64,000 nucleotides of DNA, taken from positions 18,246,501 to 18,310,500 of the forward strand of contig CM028889.1 of the NCBI GenBank assembly GCA_016801885.1. Reading direction: 5' to 3'. The DNA comes from Toxotes chatareus (lineage: Eukaryota > Chordata > Actinopteri > Toxotidae). Numbering within the stretch: the stretch's first letter is position 1; each line of letters begins with the position of its first letter. Shown here in pieces: positions 36,701-45,800 of the stretch. The notes beneath the pieces are model-generated. The model did no database searches and was not told the origin of the DNA. It saw only the letters and a program-made list of their open reading frames with translations. The position numbers and the translations under genes are program-made.

Positions 36701-38607
36701 CCAAGAGACAAATAGCAGAGAATGAAAATTCATTCCCACCTCTCTTTGCACAGGGCCACAGTAGCTGGCAAGTGATTAATTGAGGGTTTACTGCTCACCA
36801 TAAATTGTTCTCCTCCTCTACGGCTCCCCTGAGGGCCAGCCACTTTTTACAGCTCAAGGCCCAGGCGAGACACCCGCCGCCATGTGCACACACACCACTG
36901 GCTAAATAAAACACTGTTTAGATCAACAAGAGGAGGACTGCAGGCTTGGCTGGAAAAATAAGCCAAGCTTTGTTAGCCTGATTAGGCTGAAAGATAAGTG
37001 ATTCTTGTAGCCCTTGACTCTTATGCACCTCGTGCAGTTCGTACACACAACTCGCACATGCACACGCACTTCCTTACATATTCACATGCATTCCGATGTA
37101 TCATCGTATCTCATGCGCACACACACTCCTGCCACCCAGCCCGCCAGCCACCCCTGGGCTGGAGGTTAAAAGGCCTGGTTGTCAATCACTGCAGCTGCTG
37201 ACATCAGCGATCATGGCGCAGCACAGCGTCTGCTCTTTAAAAGGAGAGAGAGCGAGTGACACTGACAGAAAAGAGCACTCAGAACGAGAGAGGAAAAGAG
37301 AGGAGAGGGAGGAAGAGGTGCCAGAGGGGCGAGAGGTGCATCAGGAACGCAGGGACCCACTAACTGGGTTAAGAAAGTGCAAGCCTCCCCCCCGTCTTCC
37401 CCCTACACAGAGAGAGAGCAGACCCTTTTAGCAGGGCACAAATTGCCAATGGGGCAGAAATGAAGTGTTTGAGGGAACCACAGGTCCAGGCCAGTGTCAG
37501 TACTGGGCCTGCAAATGGGCTTTTCATTAACTGCAGCACTGTACATACTCATACTGTATTAAACTACAGTACATAGAAGAAAGGAAGGAGGCAAATTTAC
37601 ACAAACCTGGTTAACACCATCATAACAGCCTAAAGAGCCATCAAATCCACAATTATGACATTTATCCAGTAAAGAATAAATGATACAAGCACAGTATAAC
37701 CACATTCTTCTGGTGATTGCACCTCCATTGATTCAAAAGGTGCTCAGAGTCTACAGCCACACTAACAACTCTGTGAGGCTGTTAGACACGTCAGTGCTTT
37801 ACATCAAATGTTAACTGTAACATGGGAACATGCTCACAGTACTAATGTTAGCAAGTTGTTGTTTAGCAGGCATAGTTTTGTAGGAATTTGGTCATAAACT
37901 GAAATACTAGACAAAGTTTTGACCTCATGACAGTGCAAGATAAATCAGGGCATCACCAGAGTTAGTGCCAATGTCTGTACCAAGTTTCATAGCAATCCAT
38001 CCACTGGTTGTCAAGACAGTTTAATCAAAACTATTAATGTCAGCGACATGGTGGTGCTAAAAGAAAGGTCAGGGGATCACCATTATGATTCATCAACTGG
38101 GAACCATGAATATCTGTACCAAGTTTTATGCAAAGCCATTTATCAACTAAATTGTTGAGAAATTTCTCTTAATAAGACAAAACTTTAACCTGCTGGTGGC
38201 TCTAAGTGAAAAGTCAAGGAATGACCAAAGTCATTAGGATTCATCTTCTGGGAACCATGACTGTCTGTACAAAATTTCATGGCATTCCATCATATAGAGA
38301 TAATATATTTCCGTCTGGACCATCATGGTGCACCAGCAGACTTTGGCATCCACAGAGCCAAACCAAAAGCATGGCTAAAAAAGCTAAATGTTTGTCCTGT
38401 AACTATTTTATTCCTCTCCTCCTGACTTTTATTTTCCCTCTTCTTTTCATAGCATCTGCGTGTGAGTTTGCCGACATCGTGGAACTTCTGCTGAACTCTG
38501 GAGCAGACCCGTTCATCAAGGACATGGAGGGCTCTCTCCCTGAGGAGGTCACTGAATCCAGCGCCATCTCCACTCTCCTACGCCAGTACACTGCTCCGAA
38601 AGGCTAG
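12520..38607 (+). CDS. acbd6: acbd6, acyl-CoA-binding domain-containing protein 6 (8 coding exons)
   Basis: The complete plus-strand gene. Coding exons are 12520-12798, 12999-13063, 13365-13461, 16439-16515, 20393-20498, 22479-22568, 35944-35974 and 38453-38607. They sum to 900 nt: 299 residues plus TAG, against 282 in human. Every junction is GT-AG and the phases join without a stop. Residues 1-50 are an acidic, Ser/Asp-rich leader. An ACB domain follows at about 55-140, with the YARYKQ and KWQAWKQLG acyl-CoA-binding motifs. Then come a linker containing TGFGG and EEDKNIFDYCRENNIDH, and two ankyrin repeats at about 207-238 and 239-272. The family binds long-chain acyl-CoAs in cytosol and nucleus and supports N-myristoyltransferase activity (known for human ACBD6). 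There is no signal peptide or membrane segment. The gene is divergent from xpr1 and tail to tail with lhx4. Confidence 0.97.
12999..13063 (+). CDS. acbd6: acbd6 exon 2 (ACB domain core)
   Basis: 65 nt between an ACAG acceptor and a GTACGT donor, phase 0 in and phase 2 out. It encodes VKVGKCNTPKPGFFDFEG and the start of QRKW. Nearly identical to human ACBD6. Confidence 0.96.
13365..13461 (+). CDS. acbd6: acbd6 exon 3 (end of ACB domain)
   Basis: 97 nt, phase 2 in and phase 0 out, donor GTAATA. It encodes QAWKQLGDMDAEQAMQEY and the final ACB helix ending LDPEGSTK. Confidence 0.96.
13462..16438 (+). other. acbd6 intron 3, no gene seen
   Basis: A 3-kb intron. It is AT-rich with no strong simple repeat, and has scattered stretches that could be old repeat debris near 13800-14130. 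The 150-codon frame at 15113-15565 is hydrophobic and low-complexity and matches no family I know. Confidence 0.75.
16439..16515 (+). CDS. acbd6: acbd6 exon 4 (inter-domain linker)
   Basis: 77 nt, phase 0 in and phase 2 out. In frame it reads ERQGAERRTGFGGAAVSSLY followed by QEEMI, matching the human linker with TGFGG and SSLY. The 5' splice site, AG then GTATTT, is weaker than its neighbours. A long CA repeat begins 18 nt after it (16534-16591). Confidence 0.93.
16534..16591 (+). repeat. (CA)n microsatellite directly after acbd6 exon 4
   Basis: About 29 AC units starting 18 nt downstream of the exon 4 GT donor. Intronic CA repeats close to 5' splice sites are known hnRNP L binding sites that alter exon inclusion. 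Confidence 0.98.
16592..20392 (+). other. acbd6 intron 4 (remainder), no gene seen
   Basis: Intronic sequence containing compound TA/CA repeats near 18060-18092, a long GT array at 18225-18291, and repeat-poor islands at about 17090-17240, 18440-18670 and 19745-19990. The frames of 161-175 codons on the minus strand (16979-17506 and 17667-18152) are mostly translations of CA/GT repeats. Confidence 0.75.
18225..18291 (+). repeat. (GT)n microsatellite in acbd6 intron 4
   Basis: More than 30 consecutive GT units, preceded about 160 bp upstream by a compound TA then CA tract (18060-18092). Confidence 0.97.
20393..20498 (+). CDS. acbd6: acbd6 exon 5 (helical segment before ankyrin repeats)
   Basis: 106 nt, phase 2 in and phase 0 out, donor GTAACT. 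It encodes EEDKNIFDYCRENNIDHISK and then AISSQKVDINTKDEE, which closely match human. This is the N-terminal cap of the ankyrin region. Confidence 0.96.
20499..22478 (+). other. acbd6 intron 5, no gene seen
   Basis: A 2-kb intron with GT-rich tracts near 22038-22072 and CA-rich sequence near 22215-22250. No coding exon, RNA gene or mobile element could be supported. Confidence 0.75.
22479..22568 (+). CDS. acbd6: acbd6 exon 6 (ankyrin repeat 1)
   Basis: 90 nt, exactly 30 codons, phase 0 on both sides, donor GTGAGG. It encodes GRALLHWACDRGHKELVSVL followed by LQHKADINSQ, a canonical ankyrin repeat. Skipping it would keep the frame and delete one repeat. Confidence 0.97.
28587..28873 (+). mobile_element. 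short nonautonomous DNA transposon relic (MITE), copy 1
   Basis: The element opens with GGCTGCAACTAACAATTATC and closes with GGTTAATCGACTAATCATTT then CAGTTCTAA. The two ends are imperfect inverted repeats. The interior contains the phrase GTCCAACCAACAGTCCAAAA. I recognise this as a dispersed family with 'GCTGCAACTAACGATTA' ends common in fish genomes. It has no coding capacity. A second copy lies about 4.4 kb downstream in the same intron. Confidence 0.7.
32976..33275 (+). mobile_element. short nonautonomous DNA transposon relic (MITE), copy 2
   Basis: Same family as the 28587-28873 copy. It opens with TTGCAGCTAATGATTATTTT, followed by a run of CGATTATTTTCTTGGTGAAT. The interior has GTTCGACCAACAGTCCATAA, and it ends near GATTTCAGCTCCAGT. 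It keeps the left end better than copy 1 but has lost much of the right-end repeat. Confidence 0.7.
33905..34320 (+). repeat. purine-rich (GA-type) low-complexity tract
   Basis: About 400 bp in which the plus strand is dominated by A and G (GAGAGAGAAAGAGAGGGAG and similar). Its complement gives Ser/Leu/Phe-rich false frames of 104-178 codons. It may adopt unusual DNA structure. Confidence 0.85.
35944..35974 (+). CDS. acbd6: acbd6 exon 7 (31-nt small exon, start of ankyrin repeat 2)
   Basis: Only 31 nt between a TTTTACAG acceptor and a GTAAGG donor, encoding DNEGQTALHY plus one base. The human protein has the same ten residues. The exon is far from its neighbours, 13.4 kb after exon 6 and 2.5 kb before exon 8. 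Its length is not a multiple of three, so skipping would shift the frame. Confidence 0.95.
35975..38452 (+). other. acbd6 intron 7, no gene seen
   Basis: A 2.5-kb intron containing a repeat-poor, evenly composed stretch at about 36720-37015 (possible regulatory element), a purine-rich tract near 37235-37345, and an interspersed repeat at about 37735-38350 ending roughly 100 bp before exon 8. Confidence 0.75.
37735..38350 (+). repeat. teleost interspersed repeat with internal ~150-bp repeats
   Basis: Two or more diverged internal units share the phrases 'AAGTCA(G)GG(A)ATCACC', 'GATTCATC...CTGGGAACCATGA' and 'CTGTAC(C/A)AA(G/A)TTT(C/T)AT'. Units begin near 37925, 38045 and 38195. The upstream part has 'AACTCTGTGAGGCTGTTAGA'. 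I recognise this mix from a repeat very common in percomorph fishes; I cannot give a library name. It supplies the first ~60 codons of an open frame that runs into acbd6 exon 8, which is therefore not a real longer exon. Confidence 0.7.
38453..38607 (+). CDS. acbd6: acbd6 exon 8 (ankyrin repeat 2, C-terminus, stop)
   Basis: 155 nt after a TTTTCATAG acceptor. With the last base of exon 7 it encodes ASACEFADIVELLLNSGADP and then a diverged tail ending TAPKG, stop TAG at 38605-38607. It completes ankyrin repeat 2. The last ~20 residues differ from human, as is usual for this tail. Confidence 0.96.
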
Positions 38608-38872
38608 ATCACCTTTACCTACCCGCCACCCCTGTCCTAGTCTCATACCCGCTCCACTCAGTCACCCAGCCTGCCCACCATCCTTCCTTCCTTCAACCCT
38701 GAAGTTTTATTTGATTTTATTTCCAAATACTTGTGGTGAGTTTGATTTCATTGCCTTAGCTTCATGGAAGGGTGTAAACACCAGCCCTCCCATTTGATAA
38801 GACACATGAAATGAAACACATTGCATGTCTTTTCATCCATCAAAATACTGCATATTGACTGTATCTGCCCAG

Positions 38873-39218
38873 TAGGTTTGGGTGATATTATGATTACTGT
38901 GAAATGATAGAGATCTGTCAGCTGGTAGAGATTTTGCTATACTGACATAGCTATACCTTTAATTATCTTTTGTGCTGTAAGACCTTTTTCAGGACTGCTT
39001 ATTGGCAATATTGGGTTGATAGGATTTGTACATCAATGTGATGAAGTATCTGATTTTGTCAGGTATTTAAGTCACTGGAGGAACCAAAAACAGACATTCC
39101 CATCCACTTATTTTATCCATGATCAGTATAAAATTCCAAGAAATTCATGATATCACAATACTTATCGCAATATAAAATGATGTATACTGTAAAAGAAGAT
39201 ACATATCACCCACTCCTG
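38873..39218 (+). mobile_element. hAT-like MITE with 8-bp target-site duplication
   Basis: A 346-bp element with terminal inverted repeats: the left end TAGGTTTGGGTGATAT and the complement of the right end CAGGAGTGGGTGATAT agree at 13 of 16 bases. It is flanked by CTGCCCAG (38865-38872) and CTGACCAG (39219-39226), an 8-bp duplication with one mismatch, the size made by hAT transposases. There is no coding capacity. The interior carries short phrases such as ATATCACAATACTTATC, seen in fish nonautonomous hAT families. Confidence 0.8.
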
Positions 39219-39354
39219 CTGACCAGGCCTGATGACCAGCCGGGTCTTTTAGTCTTGGTCAACCCTCTCTGATGGTTTACATTAGTGCAGGTTTGTTCAC
39301 GGTTCAGTTGTGTTACATTCTAAGGAATGCTTTAATCATTTGACATATATCATC

Positions 39355-39360
39355 ATTAAA
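39355..39360 (+). terminator. candidate acbd6 poly(A) signal (ATTAAA)
   Basis: ATTAAA, the commonest variant signal, lies 748 nt after the stop, with TTTGTGTTCTCTGCTC about 30 nt downstream as a GU-rich element. A later AATAAA near 39924 is an alternative, but it sits in a low-complexity AAATAAAATAAA run. Confidence 0.4.
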
Positions 39361-40071
39361 GTCATCTACAAATCTGTTTCCTCTGACTTTGTGTTCTCTG
39401 CTCAAATGTTATTAACAGTAGCCATCAGATGACAGTGGTAGTATTCACCATTTACCTCACACTGTATGTGTGTATGTACTGCTGCAGTGATAGCTCACTG
39501 ATCATCATTTCTACCAGTGATCCCACAAATGGTCAGAAATTTGGGCTGCAACTCCAAGATGAATATGAAGTATTGAATAATTGACTTTTACAGTAAATAC
39601 AGTTTCAAAAACCTTAAACAACATAAACTAGTTTTTGTGTTGGTGTACTAGGATTCCAAAAGGGGGTCCCTACCAAGGCTGGTGGCATGATCAACAGCAC
39701 ATCAGGGACATACAACATACCAGCAGAAAAAGACTGATTTCATAGGCCAAATATGTGGTACACTAACATAGAAATACACACTGATAATGGGATCCACTGA
39801 GGCCACATTTATTCCACCAACAGTATCATAGTGATGGATGGAAGTCCTACCACCAACTAATTATGTTGCACATAAAAAAACTATGATAGGGTGCTCCTAA
39901 AAGGTATAATGGAAAAAGATATAATAAAATAAATAAAATCTACATACAGTACTTGCATATATGTTCTTGTATCTATACACATATGGACAGTCCTGTAGAC
40001 ATGTAACTTACAGGACCTTTAATGGAATATTACAGCAATACAATTTAGTGTGTGGGAATTATCCTCATTGT

Positions 40072-41170
40072 CCACCATAGACTGTATAAGACATGGACAT
40101 AGCACCTGTGGCGTCACCCATTGGTTTCGGGGAGTCGGTTTTGTGACCAAACCATGGGCATTTGAGCTGCGCCATCTTGGATTTTAGTGGCAGTGTACTT
40201 TACATATTTGGCGGAGAGGCGGTTACTCTATGGCCGAGAACCCGGCCACTTAGCTCGCAGCAACCGAGCTGGCCTAAGGCTAATTAGCTAACCACCTAGG
40301 CTAACAAGCTAAGCGGCAGCTACATCCACCACACGACAGTCCCCGAGTCCGACCCGACTAGCTCGACCCCGTACGACATTAAAATGTTTAATATTTAATA
40401 TTTACCGGCTTTCACCGCTGCCTCCACTCACTGTGCCCTTACAGTTAAATCAGCACACAAACAACATCAGCCGCTTACTGATGGAACTGCACTGTCCATG
40501 CAATGTCGGACTTTTTACACAGAAAAATGAGACGAAATAAAATTGTATTTTATTCCCACAATAAACGGACTCTGAGAGCACGGGACACACCGCAACAGCG
40601 TTCCTAACATTAGCTGCACCGGTCCTCTATCTGTATCAGCAGCGACCATACATTGGCAAGTAAGTCATAAGCTAGCGGCAAATATGCTAATACATGCTAA
40701 TTAGTGCAAACATTCAGGTAAAATAGTGAGAAATTTACTTACCGGAAAAAGTGCAACACAGACTCCTTCGACGGTCGGTTAGTACAGTCTACACTACAAC
40801 AAGCCATATTGTCACAAAAACCTATCCGAACATTGGCAAACAAACACGGAGACTGCAGCCCCTGTCAACCGCTACAGGTAGCCTCTGAATGTAGCCGCCT
40901 AGCTCAGCCGATGCTTTAGCAAAGAGCTAACTGCGAGTGCCTGTCTATGGCGCTGTCACTCAACGTAACCACGCCCTAATTTATGTAAGAATATTAAGCC
41001 TAAATAACACTAAAACGGTTGTGGTACAAAAAAATTCACCCCCACAGTGTTCACGGAGGTGGAAACTATCAACAGACACCAAAAACATTGCTTACTTCTG
41101 GAACCAGCCCCCAGCGGCAGCCGAGGAACTGCAGCTTTTTGAACGCGGAAGTGATCCTCACTGCTGAAAC
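40072..41170 (+). mobile_element. ~1.1-kb nonautonomous interspersed repeat
   Basis: The element begins near CCATAGACTGTATAAGACAT, then GGCGTCACCCATTGGTTTC and GCGCCATCTTGGATTTTAG. It ends with CACGCCCTAATTTATGTAAG, then AAAAATTCACCCCCACAGTG and GAACTGCAGCTTTTTGAACG. I recognise both halves from a dispersed repeat common in fish genomes, here in one orientation and probably nearly full length. It is richer in CpG than its flanks and has no transposase frame. The family name and exact ends are unknown to me. Confidence 0.7.
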
Positions 41171-42365
41171 CTACACCTGCCCCCTTGTTGTCCACACAAC
41201 ATACTGTATACACAACAGTGCTCTCTAAAGCCTCTGTACTATTATGTCATATAGGAAAGAGCTGGATGTTCTCCAAAAACAACCAACTCGTGGGCTGAGT
41301 CCAAATCTGCTTTGCTCTTCCTCAAGCCCCCCGATCAGCATATTCTCTCTGCCTCAGCTCACACACTCCACCAGATGAGAATGCACTAAATCTGGATCCT
41401 GGTTCTTAACTACAGCTTCATGAAGATGCAAATGCACATTTTGTACACAACCGTCAGGACAAAGCTTAATCCTTTACTCTCTAACACACTGCCTTGCTCC
41501 GCGCCTGCCCTCATCCCCCAACGTGTTGCTTAAAACGTAGGAAATCTGCTTTGACACAAGGCGTTAGATAACGCTCTCAACATGTCTGGTTGCAGCCTGT
41601 CAGTCACTCACAGATCTATGACAGCAGTAGATGCTTTAGCCGGCATTGGTAGTCATCACCAGGGGCACCGCTTCAAATTCAATTTTTGTCTTGACAGCCG
41701 TTGTACAGTACTTGTGGTGAATTGAGATGCAAGTGAGCTTTGCAATACATGAGGTGAATTAAAATCCCTGCACATGATGCCTGTATCTGTACCCACATCC
41801 TGTTCTTCCCTCCTTCACAAATCACATGAGAAGAAGGGGCTGGGATTTTTTTTTTTGTATCATCCTTCACTTTTGCAAACTCCAGCTATGGAGCCTTCCT
41901 CAATGAATTTTTTTTGCATCTCCCCTCATGAATTTCAAGTCAGAATCCTATATGAGTTGAGAGGAAACCTTTTGAGTATTCAGCCTAAGTCTGACACGTG
42001 ATGCGCTACAATCCCACAAAGAGACAACCAGTGACCATCGCATTGTTATGAATTCCATCCACATCCAGCCATTAGGCTGTTGGTGTATCTCTAAAGCCTG
42101 TTTGGGGCCCGGTGTTGTCTCCTCGTTGCTTCCTAAACCCCGTTATACTGGCTTGAGGTAAGAGAGGGTGACGGCGGTCGTGCTTCCCCCTCCCTTCTCG
42201 TCTGCGAGACTCTGACACTAAGCCCATTATGCTTCCATTATGGGGCTTCAATTTTCCTCTGAGCTTTTCGCTTTTGACACTGCAGCTCCCTCCATCTCCA
42301 AACCGCAGACACACACCCCTCAGGCCCAATATTGTTCAGCCTTTCTGAATATTAATGCATTTTTC

Positions 42366-42530
42366 AGAGGTGAAAAGTAATAAACTACGTATACTCAAGC
42401 AGTAAACTTAAGTACTGTTTGGAGGTACCAGTACTTTGCTTGAGTGCTTCCATTTTCTGCAGCTTTATACTTCTGCTGCACTATATTCTGGAAGGAAATT
42501 CAGTGTGGCTCTTTCCTGAGCAACAGTTCT
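42366..42530 (+). repeat. truncated teleost interspersed repeat
   Basis: The phrases AGAGGTGAAAAGTAATAAAC, ACTCAAGCAGTAAACTTAAG, TTGCTTGAGTGCTTCCATTT and TTTATACTTCTGCTGCACTA match a very common fish repeat ('gaggtggaaagtaactaagtacatttactcaagtactg...'). Only the left part is present; the right side fades into unique sequence. Confidence 0.75.
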
Positions 42531-42780
42531 TTTTAGTTGTCCTAAGCATTGCTACATTTCAACTAGAAACACATCAGCAAGAGTTTATACACCTCGTTTC
42601 ATTAAATTAAATAAAACAAAATACAATATGATTTCACAAAAAACACTCATACCATGAACAGAGTAGCTGAAACCAACAGTAAGCAGAAATCTCCCCTGCT
42701 TCGGAAACGCTTCCCACTAACATTAGAGAGAGATTCATTCACTGTTGTCCAAGACTGTGTGAATGTGTGTGCCTCTGTGT

Positions 42781-42788
<8 letters not shown>

Positions 42789-42860
<72 letters not shown>

Positions 42861-42868
42861 AAGAGAGA
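42789..42868 (+). repeat. compound (GT)n(GA)n microsatellite
   Basis: About 27 GT units switch directly into GA units near 42842. Similar GT-to-GA compound arrays occur at 13143-13178, 50810-50850 and 54219-54297. Confidence 0.97.
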
Positions 42869-45800
42869 CCCCAAGGCTCAGCTCTAATGCATTGTGTGTA
42901 TTTTATGGCAATGAACAAGTGTTTCTGCTTTTCCACCGACCACTTCTGAGGCCTTCTGAGGCCTTCATTACAGCAAACATATTATCATCACTACAGTATT
43001 TGTTATGGCTCCTTCAGGGTCATGAACCCTCCTCCTTTGGTTACCTGTCATGTATCTGACATCTGCAGGAGAATGATTATTGAGTATTGAGTGGAAAAGG
43101 CCCAGTTTCACATTAAAACAGCTTTGAGCTCACAACCTTGAGGGTGTCATTGAGAGGCCTCTGTTTGACTCCAGCCCCTCTTTAAGACTCACTCTGTCAT
43201 CCTGTGGATCATTGTTCACTGCAGGCAGCATAGAGTCGTTTGGGGAGAAAAATGCCCTGTCTTGATGCTGCAAGATTGACTTTCAGGCCAAAACAAATCC
43301 TATCTATTTTCCATGTTAATTTATTCACTTTTGCTTGAGACGAAAAAAAAAACAGTTTCCTTCAGGAAGTTTGTAATAAAAGCCCTGCGATCGATGATAA
43401 TGGCATTTGTGCTTGTGTTTGTCATCTTCGCAAAAGCAACGGTGGTGGAGTTTCCACAGATTTATTTGTATACTAGTGCTGTAAGTGGCGTGTAAATTAT
43501 CCTAACTGTCTGTGTGGCTCTTTATCTTTGTAAGGCAGTACTATTAGAGCCTATCCATTAATGCCCATAGCCAAGCCAATCAATGCTTAAATAAAAATCA
43601 GCTCAATTTGTGGCGTTTTATGCAAACGTGCAAACTCTAACCAGGCTGACTCTTTCCTTTTTGTTTTTATAATGCAACAGGAATAGCTAAAACACAAAGG
43701 AATCGATAACACTTAAGTTTGGGTTAGGTTGGCCTGCTCTCAGACAAATGCTGCACGTTGCTGCATACAAATAAGGCTCATACAGATGTACACTGTGGTG
43801 TAATTTCATTATAATTCTATACATTTTTAGCCAACACCATAGTTAAAGGGAACAAATCCACTGTAACCTGTGCGGTTTTAGCAATGCACTAGCCATGAAC
43901 AATACTGAAGGTTGAGCAGACATTCACACACACACACACACACAATGATGTTGAGTTCAAAAAAATATTTGCATGTGGGGATTGTTCTTCACGTTCTAAG
44001 TGGTTAAAAAGTGTAGCTACAGCCCTACAGTACCAGCTTGACATATTGACATACAAGCTAACTGCCTGCATATGGGCTATATTCCCTCTTTGCCTGACCA
44101 CAAAGCATATTTGCCCGTATTTCACAAAGCACTCCACAATTAGTTAACAGCACAAGGATTAAGGATAGATTTGACAGTGCAGCACTGCAATCTGCTGCTG
44201 TATCACTTTGGCACTGAGAGGATCAGAGAGACAGGCAGCGAGGCATCTGTTTCTCCACTTTTTATTACTTCTTTCTCCTTTTTCTTTCTCTCTCTTCATG
44301 TATCTTTCTTGTCACCCCCACCCCAGAGCGAGAGAGAAAAGCAGCATCAATCACCGTTAACTGACTGACCACTGTCTGTTGGTGGTACTAAATGGATCTC
44401 CACAATTGAATAGAGGCCTAAGTGTGTGGTAAATGCTCTCAATGGGTAAATGAATTTGCGGGTTAACTCGCTCTAAGAGCGTTTAGATAAGGCAAAATAA
44501 TAAAAACACCTAAAGCAGATATTTTTCTTTTGATATATTGAAAACAAAGTTCAGCTGAAAATCTTAACTCTCACATTCATCACTGGAGGCCTGGTGTATT
44601 AAAGAGAAAAGCCCCCGAGGGTAACCCAAAGACAGTTCGGCTTTATTTTCCTCATATAGATTTGACTGTACACAGTTCATACCATTACACAGAAGGCATA
44701 AATGAATAAATTCAGTGCTCTCTTTTACATCTTTTTCAAAGACACATGGCAATAATAAATAGCGATCATGAAACAAGACAATCAACACGTTTTTCAAACT
44801 GTACAAAATTTACAACAATTAAGATGCAAACTTCTGAGGCAACACAGACTTAACAAAACTGTAGTGGTAATGTGTTTGTACAGGATTTTCACTCAACACT
44901 ATAAATTACGGCCTACAATTTACACTGTAAGCAATTTGTACATACAAGGTACAGATGAAACACTTACTGGGTATCTACTGGTACTGGGAAGAATACAGGG
45001 AATAATGGGGTAACAAACTTGCATTTAGTTGGGACGTAGACGTGAATTATTCTATAAATATTTTTTTAAATTATCTGGTATATATTAAATAATCACAGAG
45101 TACATACAGACATTTCACAACAGCTAGCTCATGAAAAAACTAATGTTTTGATCCCCAACAACAGCAATAATGTATGCTTCACTTTTTTTTTTGTTATATC
45201 CCAAACTTGTTTTAAGTATATTTCTTATATAAATTATACCACAATGTCAAATATGTGAAATAGCAACACTTTTCCAATTTGTCCTGTCTTGTTATCTAGT
45301 AATAAAAATACTGTACTCCGCAATTATTAATACAGATACTCAGTAATTCAAAAAAGTATGATTCAAGTAGGCAAGTAATATAAGTTCGTCTTAAACACAA
45401 AGTTGTTACCACTTTATTCCCTATCCTATCTTCTTCCCCTGTACTTCCCAGTGTAGTTACACACTAAGTGTAAATATTTCACTGATACCATGTATTGTGT
45501 AAATTCTTACACTGTAAATTGTGGGCTGCAATCCACACTTTAAAGCATTGTCTTACTGGTGTCAGTTTCTGTTTGTTGATTTGCTTTCTGGTTCTTAAAT
45601 AAAATGCTCTGGTAGAAAAAGGACTTGGCAATTTTTTGGGGGAAACAATGACCAAATAGATAAGATTTTTGATTTATTTTCAATAGAGAGACAGAAACAG
45701 GAGTGAACATAAAATTCTGACAATGTGTTTTTAAGCAAACCTTCGCTCAGGACAAAATCGCCACAGCAGAGCAGATCAAACTGTTTAGCTTAAAAAAAAA

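Larger units (their letters stand above)
38608..40071 (+). other. acbd6 3' UTR and proximal flank
   Basis: Sequence after the acbd6 stop. It contains a hAT-like MITE at 38873-39218 and a candidate poly(A) signal ATTAAA at 39355-39360 followed by a GT/T-rich stretch. If that signal is used the 3' UTR is about 0.77 kb and contains the whole MITE. No gene is seen from there to the repeat at 40072. Confidence 0.55.

Noticed and set aside
38206..38607. Extended 133-codon frame leading into acbd6 exon 8
   Set aside because: The part before 38453 is interspersed repeat plus the polypyrimidine acceptor. Only 38453-38607 matches the ACBD6 family.
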